Assembly (NCBI GenBank): GCA_965214025.1
Contig: CBDCAW010000034.1
Coordinates: 75,711 to 139,710, forward strand
Length of the DNA stretch: 64,000 nucleotides
DNA from: Granulosicoccus sp965214025
GTDB lineage: Bacteria > Pseudomonadota > Gammaproteobacteria > Granulosicoccales > Granulosicoccaceae
Reading direction: 5' to 3'
The notes under the pieces were generated by a model. It was not told the origin of the DNA, made no database searches, and saw only the letters and a program-made list of their open reading frames with translations. Made by a program: the position numbers and the translations under genes. Positions 1-8,884 of this stretch are shown piece by piece. Positions within the stretch are counted from its first letter, which is position 1. Every line of letters begins with the position of its first letter.

Positions 1-849
1 GGCATGCATGATCCACGTGGTGATATCCCGCTGAGTGAGATCATGGCGCTTCAGCACAGTGCCGAGCACACGCTGCGCGTAGTCGCCTGCGATGGCCGGC
101 ACCGCACGCGTCAATATGTTGCGCAACAGGCCGCCACGATGCTCGAACATGAGCTTGTCACGCCGGCTCGGATCGATCAGAGACGTGCTGTCCAGCCACC
201 GGATGGTCGGACCGCACCCGCTGCCCGGACTACCGGATACCACGGCCGCACCCGCCCCATCGCCGAACAGGCAGGCACTGATGAGCACGCCGGGGTCATT
301 GTCGAGATACATGGCTGCCGAACTCACCTCCACGCACACGGAGAGCACCCTTTCCGCGCTGCCTGCGCTTACCAGCGCATTCGACAATTGCAGATTGGGT
401 ACCGCCGCGGCACAGCCCTGACCGACGAGATCGAAGGCCTGCACATTCTCGCGCAGGCCCAGACGCTCGACCACGTAGCCGGACAACCCCGGACACAGAT
501 AGCCGGTACAGGTGCTGACCACGATGGCGTCGATGTCGCCCGGGGCCAGACCGGTACGCTGCAGAGCCTGTTCGCAGGCCTCTGCCGCCAGGGCCGGCGC
601 ATGAGTCAGGAAGCGCTGTGACAAGGTGTCGGGATCGATATCGAATACGTCATCGAGCGCATCGACAGCGAGCCGCCGAGCTTCGATACCGTTGTCGCGC
701 TGCAGCACCGTGCGTGCGACGAGATGAGCCCGGGTATCCAGCTTCGCATACCAGTCGGAGCCTTCGAAAGCGGCCAGGCATGCAGCCTTGGTGTATCGAG
801 CGGCAGGAGTGGCGGTGCCAGTGCCGAGGATGAACATGGCTGACGACAT
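1..849 (-). CDS. Type III polyketide synthase (chalcone/stilbene synthase family), 3' end missing
   Basis: The first 283 codons of a gene that runs off the left edge of the window. Type III PKSs are homodimeric ketosynthases that condense malonyl-CoA onto a CoA starter without an acyl carrier protein. Visible hallmarks are the N-terminal GTGTATP loop, the VSTCTGYLCPGLSGYVVERL stretch (residues about 111-130), and the nucleophilic cysteine at residue 146 in GQGCAAAVPNLQ, the family's GCxAAxP pattern. The GDGAGAAVV turn follows. The TTWIMHA stretch at the very edge (His 282) falls where the catalytic histidine is expected. Start chosen at the ATG at 849, directly after AAGAG; an in-frame ATG at 837 is an alternative. 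The product cannot be predicted from sequence: bacterial members make alkylresorcinols, alkylpyrones or phloroglucinols. Partner genes would lie to the left of the window. Confidence 0.88.
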   Translation of the reverse strand, partial: MSSAMFILGTGTATPAARYTKAACLAAFEGSDWYAKLDTRAHLVARTVLQRDNGIEARRLAVDALDDVFDIDPDTLSQRFLTHAPALAAEACEQALQRTGLAPGDIDAIVVSTCTGYLCPGLSGYVVERLGLRENVQAFDLVGQGCAAAVPNLQLSNALVSAGSAERVLSVCVEVSSAAMYLDNDPGVLISACLFGDGAGAAVVSGSPGSGCGPTIRWLDSTSLIDPSRRDKLMFEHRGGLLRNILTRAVPAIAGDYAQRVLGTVLKRHDLTQRDITTWIMHA

Positions 850-1094
850 CTCTTGAGCGAAGGGTCTTGAGCGAAGTGCGCCATCGCGCATCGCTGTGCC
901 TACTGTAGCAGAGGCGGCAGAGGCCGCTGCCACGAGGCGGCAGGGATTGTCAAAATGCCCGCGACCCTCGGCTCCCGTCGCCGCTGCGAGGTCGCGTGGT
1001 AGCATCGCGCTCACCGTTTCCTGACCGATCAAAGGCCACCGTGCGCTACCGCGAAGGCGAAACCCCCGACCCATCCATACCTCACGGCGAGAGC

Positions 1095-1262
1095 ATGCAC
1101 GGCATGCTGACCCTGTCGATGTTCATGTCGATCGCCATCGGCATCGCCCTGCTGCTGCTCGGCCTGCGCGGCAACGTCATGTGGCTGAAGGCCTGGAGCA
1201 TCGGCCTGATCTTCTTCAGTGTGCTGTACCTGTTGCTCGAGGCGGCGGGGTACCACTGGTAA
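1095..1262 (+). CDS. Small membrane protein, two predicted helices
   Basis: A 55-residue protein starting MHGMLTLSMFM. It has two hydrophobic segments, about residues 5-20 (LSMFMSIAIGIALLLLG) and 29-48 (LKAWSIGLIFFSVLYLLLEA), joined by a short basic turn, and ends in AGYHW. The ATG at 1095 follows GGCGAGAG at a usable ribosome-binding distance; the frame is open upstream to 996, but that part is polar and unlike a membrane protein. A second ATG at 1104 is possible. I do not recognise the family. It stands alone between the divergent polyketide synthase and a leftward phosphoribosyltransferase. Function unknown; probably inner-membrane. Confidence 0.55.
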   Translation: MHGMLTLSMFMSIAIGIALLLLGLRGNVMWLKAWSIGLIFFSVLYLLLEAAGYHW

Positions 1263-1330
1263 CGGCTTCGGGCCATCTTTCGGATGGCGGCGCATGAGTG
1301 CCGCGAGCATCGGCAGCCGCGTACTACCCC

Positions 1331-1912
1331 TCAGTCACCCACCGATTCCTTCGCCTCCTTCAGCACCTCGAACAGTTCCGGCCGATGCTGACGTACTTCA
1401 TCGTCCGTCAGCCCCTCCAGGGAATGCGGAAACTTGATCCACCGATCCGTTTCGTGCAGGAAATAGTCCGGCACACGATCCGTCAGATTTCTATCAGGCT
1501 TGTAGTAAGGCACGGCCACGCGCACATCATGTGGCATGTTCAACCGCGTCAGTTCCTGCAGCCGCGTGATGATCGCCTCGATGCTCCGCCCGGTGTCGTA
1601 CACGTCGTCCACGATCAGCAAACGATCGTCGTGGCTGATCTTCTTCACCAGATAGCTGAGGCTGAACACCTGCACGGTACTGGCCTGCCGATCGATCGCC
1701 TGGTACGAGGCGGTACGAATGGCGATGTGGTCGCTATGGATGCCGCGGTACGCGAGCAGTTCCTGCATGGCGATACCCATCGGTGCACCACCGCGCCACA
1801 CGGCAACGATGAAGCTGGGCCGAAACCCGCTGCGATACACGTCGGCAGCCAACCGGAAGGAGTCCTCCAGCAGGATCTGCGCGTCCAGGTAGAGTTTCTG
1901 TGTCATGGGCAT
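1331..1912 (-). CDS. Phosphoribosyltransferase family protein (copy 1 of a divergent pair)
   Basis: A 193-residue protein of the type I PRTase fold. The PRPP-binding loop reads LLIVDDVYDTGRS (residues about 97-109), with the two acidic residues and the TGRS phosphate loop intact. An upstream FIVAVWRGGAPMG segment matches the PPi-binding loop region. Such enzymes move the ribose-5-phosphate of PRPP onto a nucleobase. The overall look is of a hypoxanthine/xanthine PRTase-like family, but the base specificity cannot be read here. It is clearly paralogous to the gene at 2033-2653, which is transcribed in the opposite direction from a shared intergenic region of about 120 bases. A second ATG lies two codons inside (1906) and aligns better with the paralogue's start. 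Confidence 0.85.
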   Translation of the reverse strand: MPMTQKLYLDAQILLEDSFRLAADVYRSGFRPSFIVAVWRGGAPMGIAMQELLAYRGIHSDHIAIRTASYQAIDRQASTVQVFSLSYLVKKISHDDRLLIVDDVYDTGRSIEAIITRLQELTRLNMPHDVRVAVPYYKPDRNLTDRVPDYFLHETDRWIKFPHSLEGLTDDEVRQHRPELFEVLKEAKESVGD

Positions 1913-2032
1913 AGACTACACGGCATCGAAATCCGTGCGACCGGAACGATGCGTGTTTCCGTGCCATGTGCGTAGCCTGCACCGGTCATGTTGCCGATGA
2001 CGTGCCAGGCCGCTCAGGTAGAATCGTCCCGC

Positions 2033-2653
2033 GTGAACACCAAGCGATACATTCATGAAGCCGACCTGCTGCGCGATGCCTACCGCCTCGGCGTGGCCAT
2101 CGCCGACTCGGGCTTTCGTCCCACGTTCATCGTCGGCCTGTGGCGCGGCGGCAGCTCGGTGGGTATCGCTGTGCAGGAGTGTCTGCAGTACCTTGGCATC
2201 AATGCCAACCACATCGCCGTACGCACCTCGTATCGCGGCATGGCCAGCTACCAACGCATGGTCGATAACCCGGCGGACGAGATTCGGGTGCACGGCACCC
2301 AGTACTTGCTGGAAACCCTGAACGCCGACGACTCACTACTGATCGTGGATGACGTGTTCAGTTCGGGCCTGACGGCCGCTGCCGTGATCCGAAGGCTGGA
2401 ATCGCGACTCAAACGCAACACGCCGCATCAGATCCGCATCGCCGCGCCCTGGTACAAGCCTGCGTACAACCGTACCGATCGGCGACCGGACCATTACTTG
2501 CACACCACGGAAGACTGGCTGGTCATGCCCTACGAACTCACCGGCCTGACCCGCGAGGAAATCGCGGCCAACAAACCGTTCATGCTGCCCATTCTCGACA
2601 GCCTCGATCTACCCCCGCCGGCACCTGCCGGCGACTACGACATCGACTCATGA
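2033..2653 (+). CDS. Phosphoribosyltransferase family protein (copy 2 of a divergent pair)
   Basis: About 206 residues. The same fold as the leftward neighbour: FIVGLWRGGSSVG near the N-terminus and LLIVDDVFSSGLT at the PRPP loop. The usual DTG of that loop is replaced by SSG, so its activity or substrate may differ from copy 1. The shared C-terminal pattern YKP..NRTDR.PD..LH also marks the two as paralogues. I chose the GTG at 2033 because alignment with copy 1 begins there (NTKRYIHEADLL against TQKLYLDAQILL); an ATG at 1988 would add 15 residues without a counterpart. Its stop overlaps the ATG of the DUF368 gene by four bases (ATGA), so the two are probably translated together. Confidence 0.83.
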   Translation: MNTKRYIHEADLLRDAYRLGVAIADSGFRPTFIVGLWRGGSSVGIAVQECLQYLGINANHIAVRTSYRGMASYQRMVDNPADEIRVHGTQYLLETLNADDSLLIVDDVFSSGLTAAAVIRRLESRLKRNTPHQIRIAAPWYKPAYNRTDRRPDHYLHTTEDWLVMPYELTGLTREEIAANKPFMLPILDSLDLPPPAPAGDYDIDS

Positions 2654-3564
2654 CCAACGACCTGCTGCTCTTCATCAAGGGCCTCGCCATGGGCGCGGCC
2701 AACGTGATCCCCGGCGTGTCCGGTGGCACCATCGCTCTGATCACGGGCATCTACGAGCGGCTCATCAACGCCATCAAGTCGTTCGATCTGCAGGCCGCGC
2801 GCCTGTTACTGGCACGAGACATCAAGGGCCTCTGGCAGCACGTGGATGGCCGCTGGCTGAGCCTGTTGCTCGGTGGAATCGCGGTCAGCATCTTCACGCT
2901 CGCACGCCTGTTCGAGTACCTGCTCGAACACCACGAACGCTACACCATGGCCTTTTTCTTCGGCCTGATTCTGTTGTCGGTGGTGTCTGTGGGGCGCAAG
3001 GTCGGCCATTGGGGTGTGGCGACGATCCTTGCGCTGGTGGTCGGCACCGTGATCGCTGCCGGCATCGCCCTGGTGGTGCCCGCTTCCCAGAACGACTCCT
3101 TCGCGTACCTGTTTCTGTGTGGCGTGCTCGCGATCAGCAGCATGGTACTGCCCGGGCTATCCGGCTCCTTCGTGCTGATCATTCTCGGCAACTACGCACT
3201 CGTGCTGGCCGCGATCAGTGGTCTCAACTTGAGCGTGCTGCTACCGCTGGCATTGGGTTGCGCCTTCGGGCTGGTCGCGTTCACCCAGGTGCTTGCATGG
3301 GTATTGAAGCACTACGAGCAGCAGACCATCGCGCTGATGACAGGCTTCGTGCTCGGCTCGCTGCTGGTGATCTGGCCGTGGAAGGAGACACTGGTGCAGA
3401 TGATAGAACGGCCCGGCAAGCCCCCCAAGGAAGCCGTGCAGGGCTACGAATGGTTCCTGCCGAATCTGGCTTCGACGGAAACCTGGATCGCCATCGCGAT
3501 GATGCTCGCCGGTATCGCCGTCATCGCACTGATGGAAAGGGTCTCTGCCGTCGAGCCAGGCTGA
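2650..3564 (+). CDS. DUF368 family membrane protein (PopT-type polyprenyl-phosphate transporter)
   Basis: A 304-residue, strongly hydrophobic protein with about eight to nine membrane helices. The signature KGLAMGAANVIPGVSGGTIA near the N-terminus is typical of DUF368 (PF04018), and a second half-motif, SSMVLPGLSGSFVLIILGNY, follows at about residue 165, giving the internal repeat of the family. Members of this family have been shown to recycle undecaprenyl phosphate across the inner membrane for peptidoglycan and other surface polymers (PopT). It overlaps the upstream phosphoribosyltransferase by four bases. The functional link between the two is not obvious. Its last 44 bases overlap the end of the convergent Bcr-type transporter gene. 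Confidence 0.88.
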   Translation: MTNDLLLFIKGLAMGAANVIPGVSGGTIALITGIYERLINAIKSFDLQAARLLLARDIKGLWQHVDGRWLSLLLGGIAVSIFTLARLFEYLLEHHERYTMAFFFGLILLSVVSVGRKVGHWGVATILALVVGTVIAAGIALVVPASQNDSFAYLFLCGVLAISSMVLPGLSGSFVLIILGNYALVLAAISGLNLSVLLPLALGCAFGLVAFTQVLAWVLKHYEQQTIALMTGFVLGSLLVIWPWKETLVQMIERPGKPPKEAVQGYEWFLPNLASTETWIAIAMMLAGIAVIALMERVSAVEPG

Positions 3565-4720
3565 CCAGCACCAGCAGAGCGACGGCCAGCGAAGCCGTCG
3601 TCCAGACCATCGGCATGGCCGTGCCATCGTGCAGCACACTGATCGCCAGCGCCGCCGTACCGGCGACGCATTGTTCCAGACCACTGAGCATGGCCGACGC
3701 GGTTCCGGCCTGCCCGTCGATCGAGCGCAGTGCGCGGCTGGGAGCCACCGCGAACAACGGCCCCATGCCGAAGGTCATCACCGAATAGGTCGCCACCAGA
3801 GTCAAAGGGGTAAGCGTATCGATCAGGATGACGCCCATCAACAGGGTTGCGCCAGTCACGATACAACCGAGCCCGAGGTGCATCAGTAGCTCGCCTGGCC
3901 AGCGATCGGCAAGCCGAGAGGCCAGCAGACTACCGAAGAAGAAGGCGATCACGATAGCCGCCTGGTAGTAACCGAAGTGCTGGGTGGCCACGTCGAGCCG
4001 TTCGATCAGTACGAAGGGTGCAGCCGTGATGAACACCAGGATCAATCCGAGGGCCACACCGCACATCAGGCTGTGCAGCAGGAAATCACTGTTGTTGATC
4101 AGCGTGAGGTAACGACGTAGCACCCGGGTCGGCTGCAAGGCCTGCAGATCGGGTGTGGTGGATTCCGGCAGATACCGCCAGACCACCGCACAGGTCGCCG
4201 CCGACAGGCCAGCGATGACGATGAAGTTGCTCTGCCAGCCGAAGGCGACGTGCAGGTAACCGCCGAGAATCGGCCCGACCGCCGGTGCCACCGCGATCAC
4301 CATGCCCAGCAGCGCCAGTGCCCGAACCTGCTCCTGCTCGTCGTAGAGATCCTTCAGGATCGCCAGACCCAGTACCGCTTCGGCCGCCGCCGCGATGCCC
4401 AGCAGAATGCGAGCGGCCAGTAGCTGCTCGATACTCTGCGCCGCGGCGCAGATCAGCGACAGCACCACCACCGTCGCCAGCGACCACAGCATGACGGGGC
4501 GCCTGCCGAAGCGATCCGACAGTGGCCCGTGGAACAACTGCGCGATGCCGAAGGCCAGCAGGTTCAGGCTGATGGTGAGCTTCACCAGCGTCGGTGTAGT
4601 GTCGAAATAGCCCACCATGTCCGGCAGGCTGGGGGAATACATGTCGGTGGACATGATGGTCACGCTGGAAGCAAGCACCAGAATGCCGATGATCAGCGGC
4701 AGGCTCGGTCGTGATTTCAC
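3521..4720 (-). CDS. Bcr/CflA family MFS drug-efflux transporter
   Basis: About 399 residues with twelve predicted membrane helices. The first helix region ends in STDMYSPSLPDM, the D.Y.P..P element of the Bcr/CflA subfamily. The cytoplasmic motif A, GPLSDRFGRRPVML, follows helix 2, and the motif C-like PAVGPILGGYL sits in helix 5. These proton-driven antiporters export drugs such as bicyclomycin, or amino acids and dipeptides. I took the GTG at 4720 as the start; an in-frame TTG at 4753 would add 11 residues. The gene ends inside the convergent DUF368 gene (44-base overlap). It is on the same strand as the pyrimidine operon that ends 78 bases upstream, and may be read through from it. Confidence 0.85.
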   Translation of the reverse strand: MKSRPSLPLIIGILVLASSVTIMSTDMYSPSLPDMVGYFDTTPTLVKLTISLNLLAFGIAQLFHGPLSDRFGRRPVMLWSLATVVVLSLICAAAQSIEQLLAARILLGIAAAAEAVLGLAILKDLYDEQEQVRALALLGMVIAVAPAVGPILGGYLHVAFGWQSNFIVIAGLSAATCAVVWRYLPESTTPDLQALQPTRVLRRYLTLINNSDFLLHSLMCGVALGLILVFITAAPFVLIERLDVATQHFGYYQAAIVIAFFFGSLLASRLADRWPGELLMHLGLGCIVTGATLLMGVILIDTLTPLTLVATYSVMTFGMGPLFAVAPSRALRSIDGQAGTASAMLSGLEQCVAGTAALAISVLHDGTAMPMVWTTASLAVALLVLVSLARRQRPFPSVR

Positions 4721-4797
4721 GAATACTTGCTTATTCCGCCATCCGAAGTTCAACTCGCTGATCCGGATAGTTCTCGTCGGTCACGGCCACCTGCTTC

Positions 4798-5807
4798 CTA
4801 CATCTGCGTGGACTTGTCGGTCACCACGGCACTCCAGGCGCCTTCGGGCTCCTCGCTAATCACCGGGTCGGAACCGCCCGAGAGCAATGTCTCAACGGTG
4901 CGCTCGTAGTCTTCGACGTTCAGGCTGCCGTCGCTGCCCTGGGTCAGCTTGTTGATCTCGCTGGTCATGCGCATCTGGTGCTTTTCGGTCTGGGCGCCGG
5001 AGGCATCGTTGTCGAGCACGATCTCGGCGGCCTCTTCAGGATTCTCGCGTGCCCATTCCCAGCCTTTCATGGAGGCAGCGACGAAGCGGGCCATCTTGTC
5101 GACGAAGGCTTCATCTTCGAGATTCTCTTCCAGCACGTACAGCCCGTCTTCCAGCGTCGATACGCCTTCATCTTCGTACTTGAAGACCACCAGATCTTCC
5201 GGGTGAGCCCGGCATCGATGAGCTGCCAGTACTCGTTGTAGGTCATCGTGGAAATGCAGTCTGCCTGCTTCTGCAGCAGTGGGTCGACGTTGAAGCCCTG
5301 CTTGAGCACGGTCACGCCCTCCTCACCTCCTTCGGTGGGAATCTCCAGGGAGTTCATCCAGCTCAGGAAAGGGTATTCGTTACCGAAGAACCATACGCCG
5401 AGCGTGCGGCCGCGGAAGTCTTCCGGCGATTCGATGCCGGTCTCCTTCAGGCAGGTGAGCATCATGCCGGACTTCGCGAACGGCTGAGCGATGTTCACCA
5501 GCGGCACACCCTTTTCGCGGCTGGCGAGCGCCGAAGGCATCCAGTCGACGATGACGTCGGCCCCGCCACCGGCGATGACCTGCGGTGGCGCGATATCCGG
5601 CCCACCGGGCTTGATCGTGACGTCGAGATCCGCCTCTTCGTAAAAGCCTTCGTCCAGCGCTACGTAGTAGCCGGCGAACTGAGCCTGGGTCACCCACTTG
5701 AGTTGCAGCGTGATGTCATCCGCCGCCAGGGCCGCGCGGCTGCTGATGAGGCAGGCAACGCTGGCAAGCGCAAGCGTTGCGAGCTGGAGTTTGGAGAGTT
5801 GGTTCAT
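4798..5807 (-). CDS. ABC transporter substrate-binding protein, NMT1/THI5-like (frame broken once)
   Basis: A periplasmic binding protein of about 335 residues once one frame break is repaired. It has a signal peptide with the cleavage region SSRAALA before ADDITLQLKWV. The LQLKWVTQAQFAGYYVALDEG stretch, cited here only to its first residues LQLKWVTQAQFAGYYVALD, is typical of NMT1/THI5-like proteins that bind pyrimidine precursors of the ThiY type, or aromatic and sulfonate ligands. The break lies at about 5203-5207: the strand reads GGGCTCACCCGGAAGAT, and one more C restores LIDAGLTPEDLVVFKYEDEG. The start at 5807 follows AAGGA with good spacing. It is the last gene of the importer and pyrimidine operon, so the likely ligand is a pyrimidine or its dihydro/carbamoyl derivative (inference). 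Confidence 0.85.
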
Positions 5808-5886
5808 GAGGCTGTCCTTGTTGATTAGCGGCAATGAGAAGAGATCGAGGCGAGATGGCATGACTGTAACTTAATCAAACACCGAA

Positions 5887-7053
5887 TCAATGTCGATGTG
5901 AGGGGTGCCAGAAGGTAACGGTTCGTTCGAGCAGGGCCAGCAGGCCATAGAACGCCGACCCTGCCAGGGCCGCGACGACAATCTCTGCCCAGACCATGTC
6001 GACGTTCATGCGCCCCACCTCGGTGGAGATGCGAAAACCCATGCCCACCACCGGCGTGCCGAAGAACTCGGCGACGATCGCACCGATCAGTGCCAGAGTG
6101 GAGTTGATCTTCAGCGCCGTGAAGATGAACGGCAGCGCCTCGGGCAGGCGCAGCTTGAACAGTGTCTGCCAGTAGCTGGCCGCATAAGTCTTCATCAAAT
6201 CGTGCTGCATGCGGTTCGCCGCCGCCAGACCGGCCACCGTGTTCACCAACATCGGAAAGAACGTCATGATGATGACCACCGCCGCCTTCGACGGCCAGTC
6301 GAAACCGAACCACATGACCATGATCGGTGCAACGCCCACGATCGGCAGCGCCGAGACCAGGTTGCCGATCGGCAGCAGCCCGCGCTGCAGGAAGGGGGAG
6401 CGATCGATCAGCAGCGCCACCAGGAACCCGCCGCCGCAACCCAGTGCGTACCCGGTCAGCACCGACTTGATGAAGGTCTGCTGGAAGTCCGCCCACAGAA
6501 TACCGGTGGAACTGGCGAAGCGCTCTGCGATCACGCTCGGCGCCGGTAGCAGCACCTGTGGAATTGCAAGGCCCTGCGCCAGGTATTCCCAGAGCAGCAA
6601 CAACCACACTCCGAACAGCCCGGGTATCACCAGCGCCAGCATCAGTTTCGGCACGCTACCCGGCGGCTGCAGCCGTGAGAGCTGCTCCACGCACGACCAG
6701 GCCAGCAGCCAGCTCCCCAGCACGAGACACCAGAAGGCCGCACCGGGGTTCGGCGCAAGGATCTGCAGCAACAGGGCCGCCGCCAGCGATGAGGCGATAC
6801 CGAGATTCAATGCGGCGAAAAGCGGTGAGCGCTCGGCGAAGCGCAGCCCACCCGACGCTCCCGCGAGCAGCAGCAAGCCGATGATCACGGTAACGGCAGT
6901 GGCTTCACCCGTGAACGGTGCCAACACCACCCCGACCAGTGCGAACACACCACCCAGCATCATCAGCCAACGCTGGAATCGCGTGATACCAGTCATCGAA
7001 AAGGCTTGATTGAAACCATTCACCGAAGGCACTCGTGGAAGCCATTCATACAC
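5887..7053 (-). CDS. ABC transporter permease, BPD_transp_1 family (second permease)
   Basis: A 388-residue inner-membrane protein, long for its family. The extra N-terminal 130 residues contain three to four additional hydrophobic helices (LMMLGGVFALVGVVLAPF, AVTVIIGLLLLAGASGG, LLAWSCVEQL region) ahead of a standard SsuC/TauC/ThiX-like core. The EAA loop that contacts the ATPase is visible in the stretch running from AASYWQTLFKL to RLPEALPFIFTA. It begins with a GTG that overlaps the stop of the preceding permease by eight bases, suggesting coupled translation; an in-frame ATG at 6996 is an alternative start. Two different permeases imply a heterodimeric channel. Confidence 0.87.
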   Translation of the reverse strand: MYEWLPRVPSVNGFNQAFSMTGITRFQRWLMMLGGVFALVGVVLAPFTGEATAVTVIIGLLLLAGASGGLRFAERSPLFAALNLGIASSLAAALLLQILAPNPGAAFWCLVLGSWLLAWSCVEQLSRLQPPGSVPKLMLALVIPGLFGVWLLLLWEYLAQGLAIPQVLLPAPSVIAERFASSTGILWADFQQTFIKSVLTGYALGCGGGFLVALLIDRSPFLQRGLLPIGNLVSALPIVGVAPIMVMWFGFDWPSKAAVVIIMTFFPMLVNTVAGLAAANRMQHDLMKTYAASYWQTLFKLRLPEALPFIFTALKINSTLALIGAIVAEFFGTPVVGMGFRISTEVGRMNVDMVWAEIVVAALAGSAFYGLLALLERTVTFWHPSHRH

Positions 7054-7978
7054 TGTCAGCCACCGGCTGAACCCCCATGCGCCGGTTCACCTGGTCACCG
7101 GTCCAGCCCACCAGTGCCACCAGTACACCGGCGAGCACCGAGGCCACCACCAGTGCCGACCAGATCTGTACGGTCTGCCCGTAGTAGGAACCTGCCAACA
7201 GGCGCGCGCCGAGACCTGCCACGGCACCGGTAGGCAGTTCGGCGACGATCGCACCGACCAGCGATATCGCCACAGCCACCTTCATGCTCGTGAACAGGTA
7301 CGGCACCGACGACGGCAGCCGCAGCTTCCACAGGCTCTGCCAGCTAGACGCATTGTAGGTGTGCATCAGATCCAGGTGACTGCGCTCCGGTGAATTCAGG
7401 CCCTTCACCATGCCGACCACGATCGGAAAGAAGCTCAGGTACATCGAGATGAATGCCTTGGGCAACAGGCCCTGAACCCCGATCGCGTTGAGCACCACGA
7501 TCAACATGGGCGCGATCGCGAGGATGGGAATGGTCTGCGAGGCGATGATCCACGGCATGAGGCTGCGCTGCAGCGCCCGGTTGTAGGTGATGGCTACTGC
7601 AAGAACGACACCCAGTAGCGTGCCGAGCACGAAGCCCAGCAGAGATGAGGAAAGCGTGACGCCGGCGTGGTAAACCAGGCTGCGTTTCGACGTGATACTC
7701 TTGCCGATCGTGGTGTCATACACTTCGATGGCAACCTGATGAGGTGCGGGTAACACCGGCCGGTCCTGGTCCAGGGTGCCACCAAGCAGTTCGACCAGCG
7801 AAGCCTGGCGCCCTTCGCGTTCCAGCACATCGTACTCCCAGGCCAGATTCATCCAGATCGCCGCCACGTACCAGATCACCGTCAACGCCAGCAGGATCAC
7901 ACTCACCGGTATGGCCTTGCCCCGAGGCGTCGAATCCGACGTCGGTTGCGCGCCGACGACACTGGCACCGATCCGCAT
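7046..7978 (-). CDS. ABC transporter permease, BPD_transp_1 family (first permease)
   Basis: A 310-residue membrane protein with an N-terminal helix (IPVSVILLALTVIWYVAAIW), a periplasmic segment of about 60 residues, and then the five-helix core of SsuC/TauC-like importers. The EAA loop reads NASSWQSLWKLRLPSSVPYL. It is placed between the ATPase gene (33 bases upstream) and the second permease (eight-base overlap). With the ATPase, the second permease and the NMT1-like binding protein it makes a complete importer attached to the pyrimidine-degradation genes. The ATG at 7978 has GGAGCG upstream at suitable spacing. Confidence 0.88.
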   Translation of the reverse strand: MRIGASVVGAQPTSDSTPRGKAIPVSVILLALTVIWYVAAIWMNLAWEYDVLEREGRQASLVELLGGTLDQDRPVLPAPHQVAIEVYDTTIGKSITSKRSLVYHAGVTLSSSLLGFVLGTLLGVVLAVAITYNRALQRSLMPWIIASQTIPILAIAPMLIVVLNAIGVQGLLPKAFISMYLSFFPIVVGMVKGLNSPERSHLDLMHTYNASSWQSLWKLRLPSSVPYLFTSMKVAVAISLVGAIVAELPTGAVAGLGARLLAGSYYGQTVQIWSALVVASVLAGVLVALVGWTGDQVNRRMGVQPVADSV

Positions 7979-8011
7979 CAGACGCGCTCCGATATCATGT
8001 TTCGGTAGCGA

Positions 8012-8884
8012 TCAGGCAGCCACATCATCGACATGCCCGCCGCGCAGCCCATCACGCACGCGATGCGCCAGCGCGATGAACTCCGGTGTTTCGCGAATAT
8101 CGAGGGTGCGCTCGCGTGGCAGATCGCTGTCGATGATGTCGTGTATGCGCCCGGGCCGCGGGGACATCACGACGATTCGGGTGGACAGAAAAACCGCTTC
8201 GGGAATCGAGTGGGTGACGAACACGACCGTCTTGTGCGTGCGGGCCCAGAGCTGTAATAGCTGCTCGTTCAGGTGATCGCGCACGATCTCGTCGAGCGCA
8301 CCGAACGGTTCGTCCATCAGCAGCAGTGCGGGCTCCACTGCCAGCGCCCGTGCGATCGATGCTCGCTGTTGCATGCCGCCGGACAACTGCCAGGGATACT
8401 TGTTCTCGAAACCCTCCAGGTTCACAAGCGCCAGATTGCGTGCGACCCGTTCGCGACGCTCCGCTCCCCCCAACCCCATGATCTCCAGCGGCAACGCCAC
8501 GTTGCCGGCGATGGTACGCCAGGGATACAGGGAGGCGGCCTGAAACACGTAACCGTAGGCCCGTGCCAGTCGGGCCTCATGCGGGCTGACACCGTTGACC
8601 CTTATGTCGCCGAAGTTGGCCTGCTCCAGATCGGCGATCACCCTGAGCAATGTGGTCTTGCCACAGCCGGACGGGCCGATGAAGGAGACGAAATCGCCCT
8701 GCCCGATACTCAGCGAGATATCGCTCAACGCCTGTACCGGACCGTCACCGGCCTGGAATTGCAGCGACAGGTTCCTTATCTGTATTCCGGTGGAACCCGG
8801 GTCGGTATCCGGTGCCGACTGTGAAGCGGCTTCCGAGGCCGGGGCGACCGAGCCGTCAGCTGCGCCGCGTGACGCCTCAGACAC
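8012..8884 (-). CDS. ABC transporter ATP-binding protein (SsuB/TauB/ThiZ type)
   Basis: A 290-residue ATPase with every motif in place: Walker A GPSGCGKTT, Q-loop in YVFQAASLYPWR, signature LSGGMQQRASIARAL, Walker B LLLMDEPFGALD, and the switch histidine in VVFVTHSIPEAV. It energises the importer made by the two permeases and the binding protein downstream. About 30 extra, Ala/Ser-rich residues precede the domain. The GTG start at 8884 overlaps the dihydropyrimidinase stop by eight bases (GTGTCTGA), which ties expression of the transporter to the catabolic enzymes and is the main reason to assign it a pyrimidine-related substrate. Confidence 0.92.
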   Translation of the reverse strand: MSEASRGAADGSVAPASEAASQSAPDTDPGSTGIQIRNLSLQFQAGDGPVQALSDISLSIGQGDFVSFIGPSGCGKTTLLRVIADLEQANFGDIRVNGVSPHEARLARAYGYVFQAASLYPWRTIAGNVALPLEIMGLGGAERRERVARNLALVNLEGFENKYPWQLSGGMQQRASIARALAVEPALLLMDEPFGALDEIVRDHLNEQLLQLWARTHKTVVFVTHSIPEAVFLSTRIVVMSPRPGRIHDIIDSDLPRERTLDIRETPEFIALAHRVRDGLRGGHVDDVAA

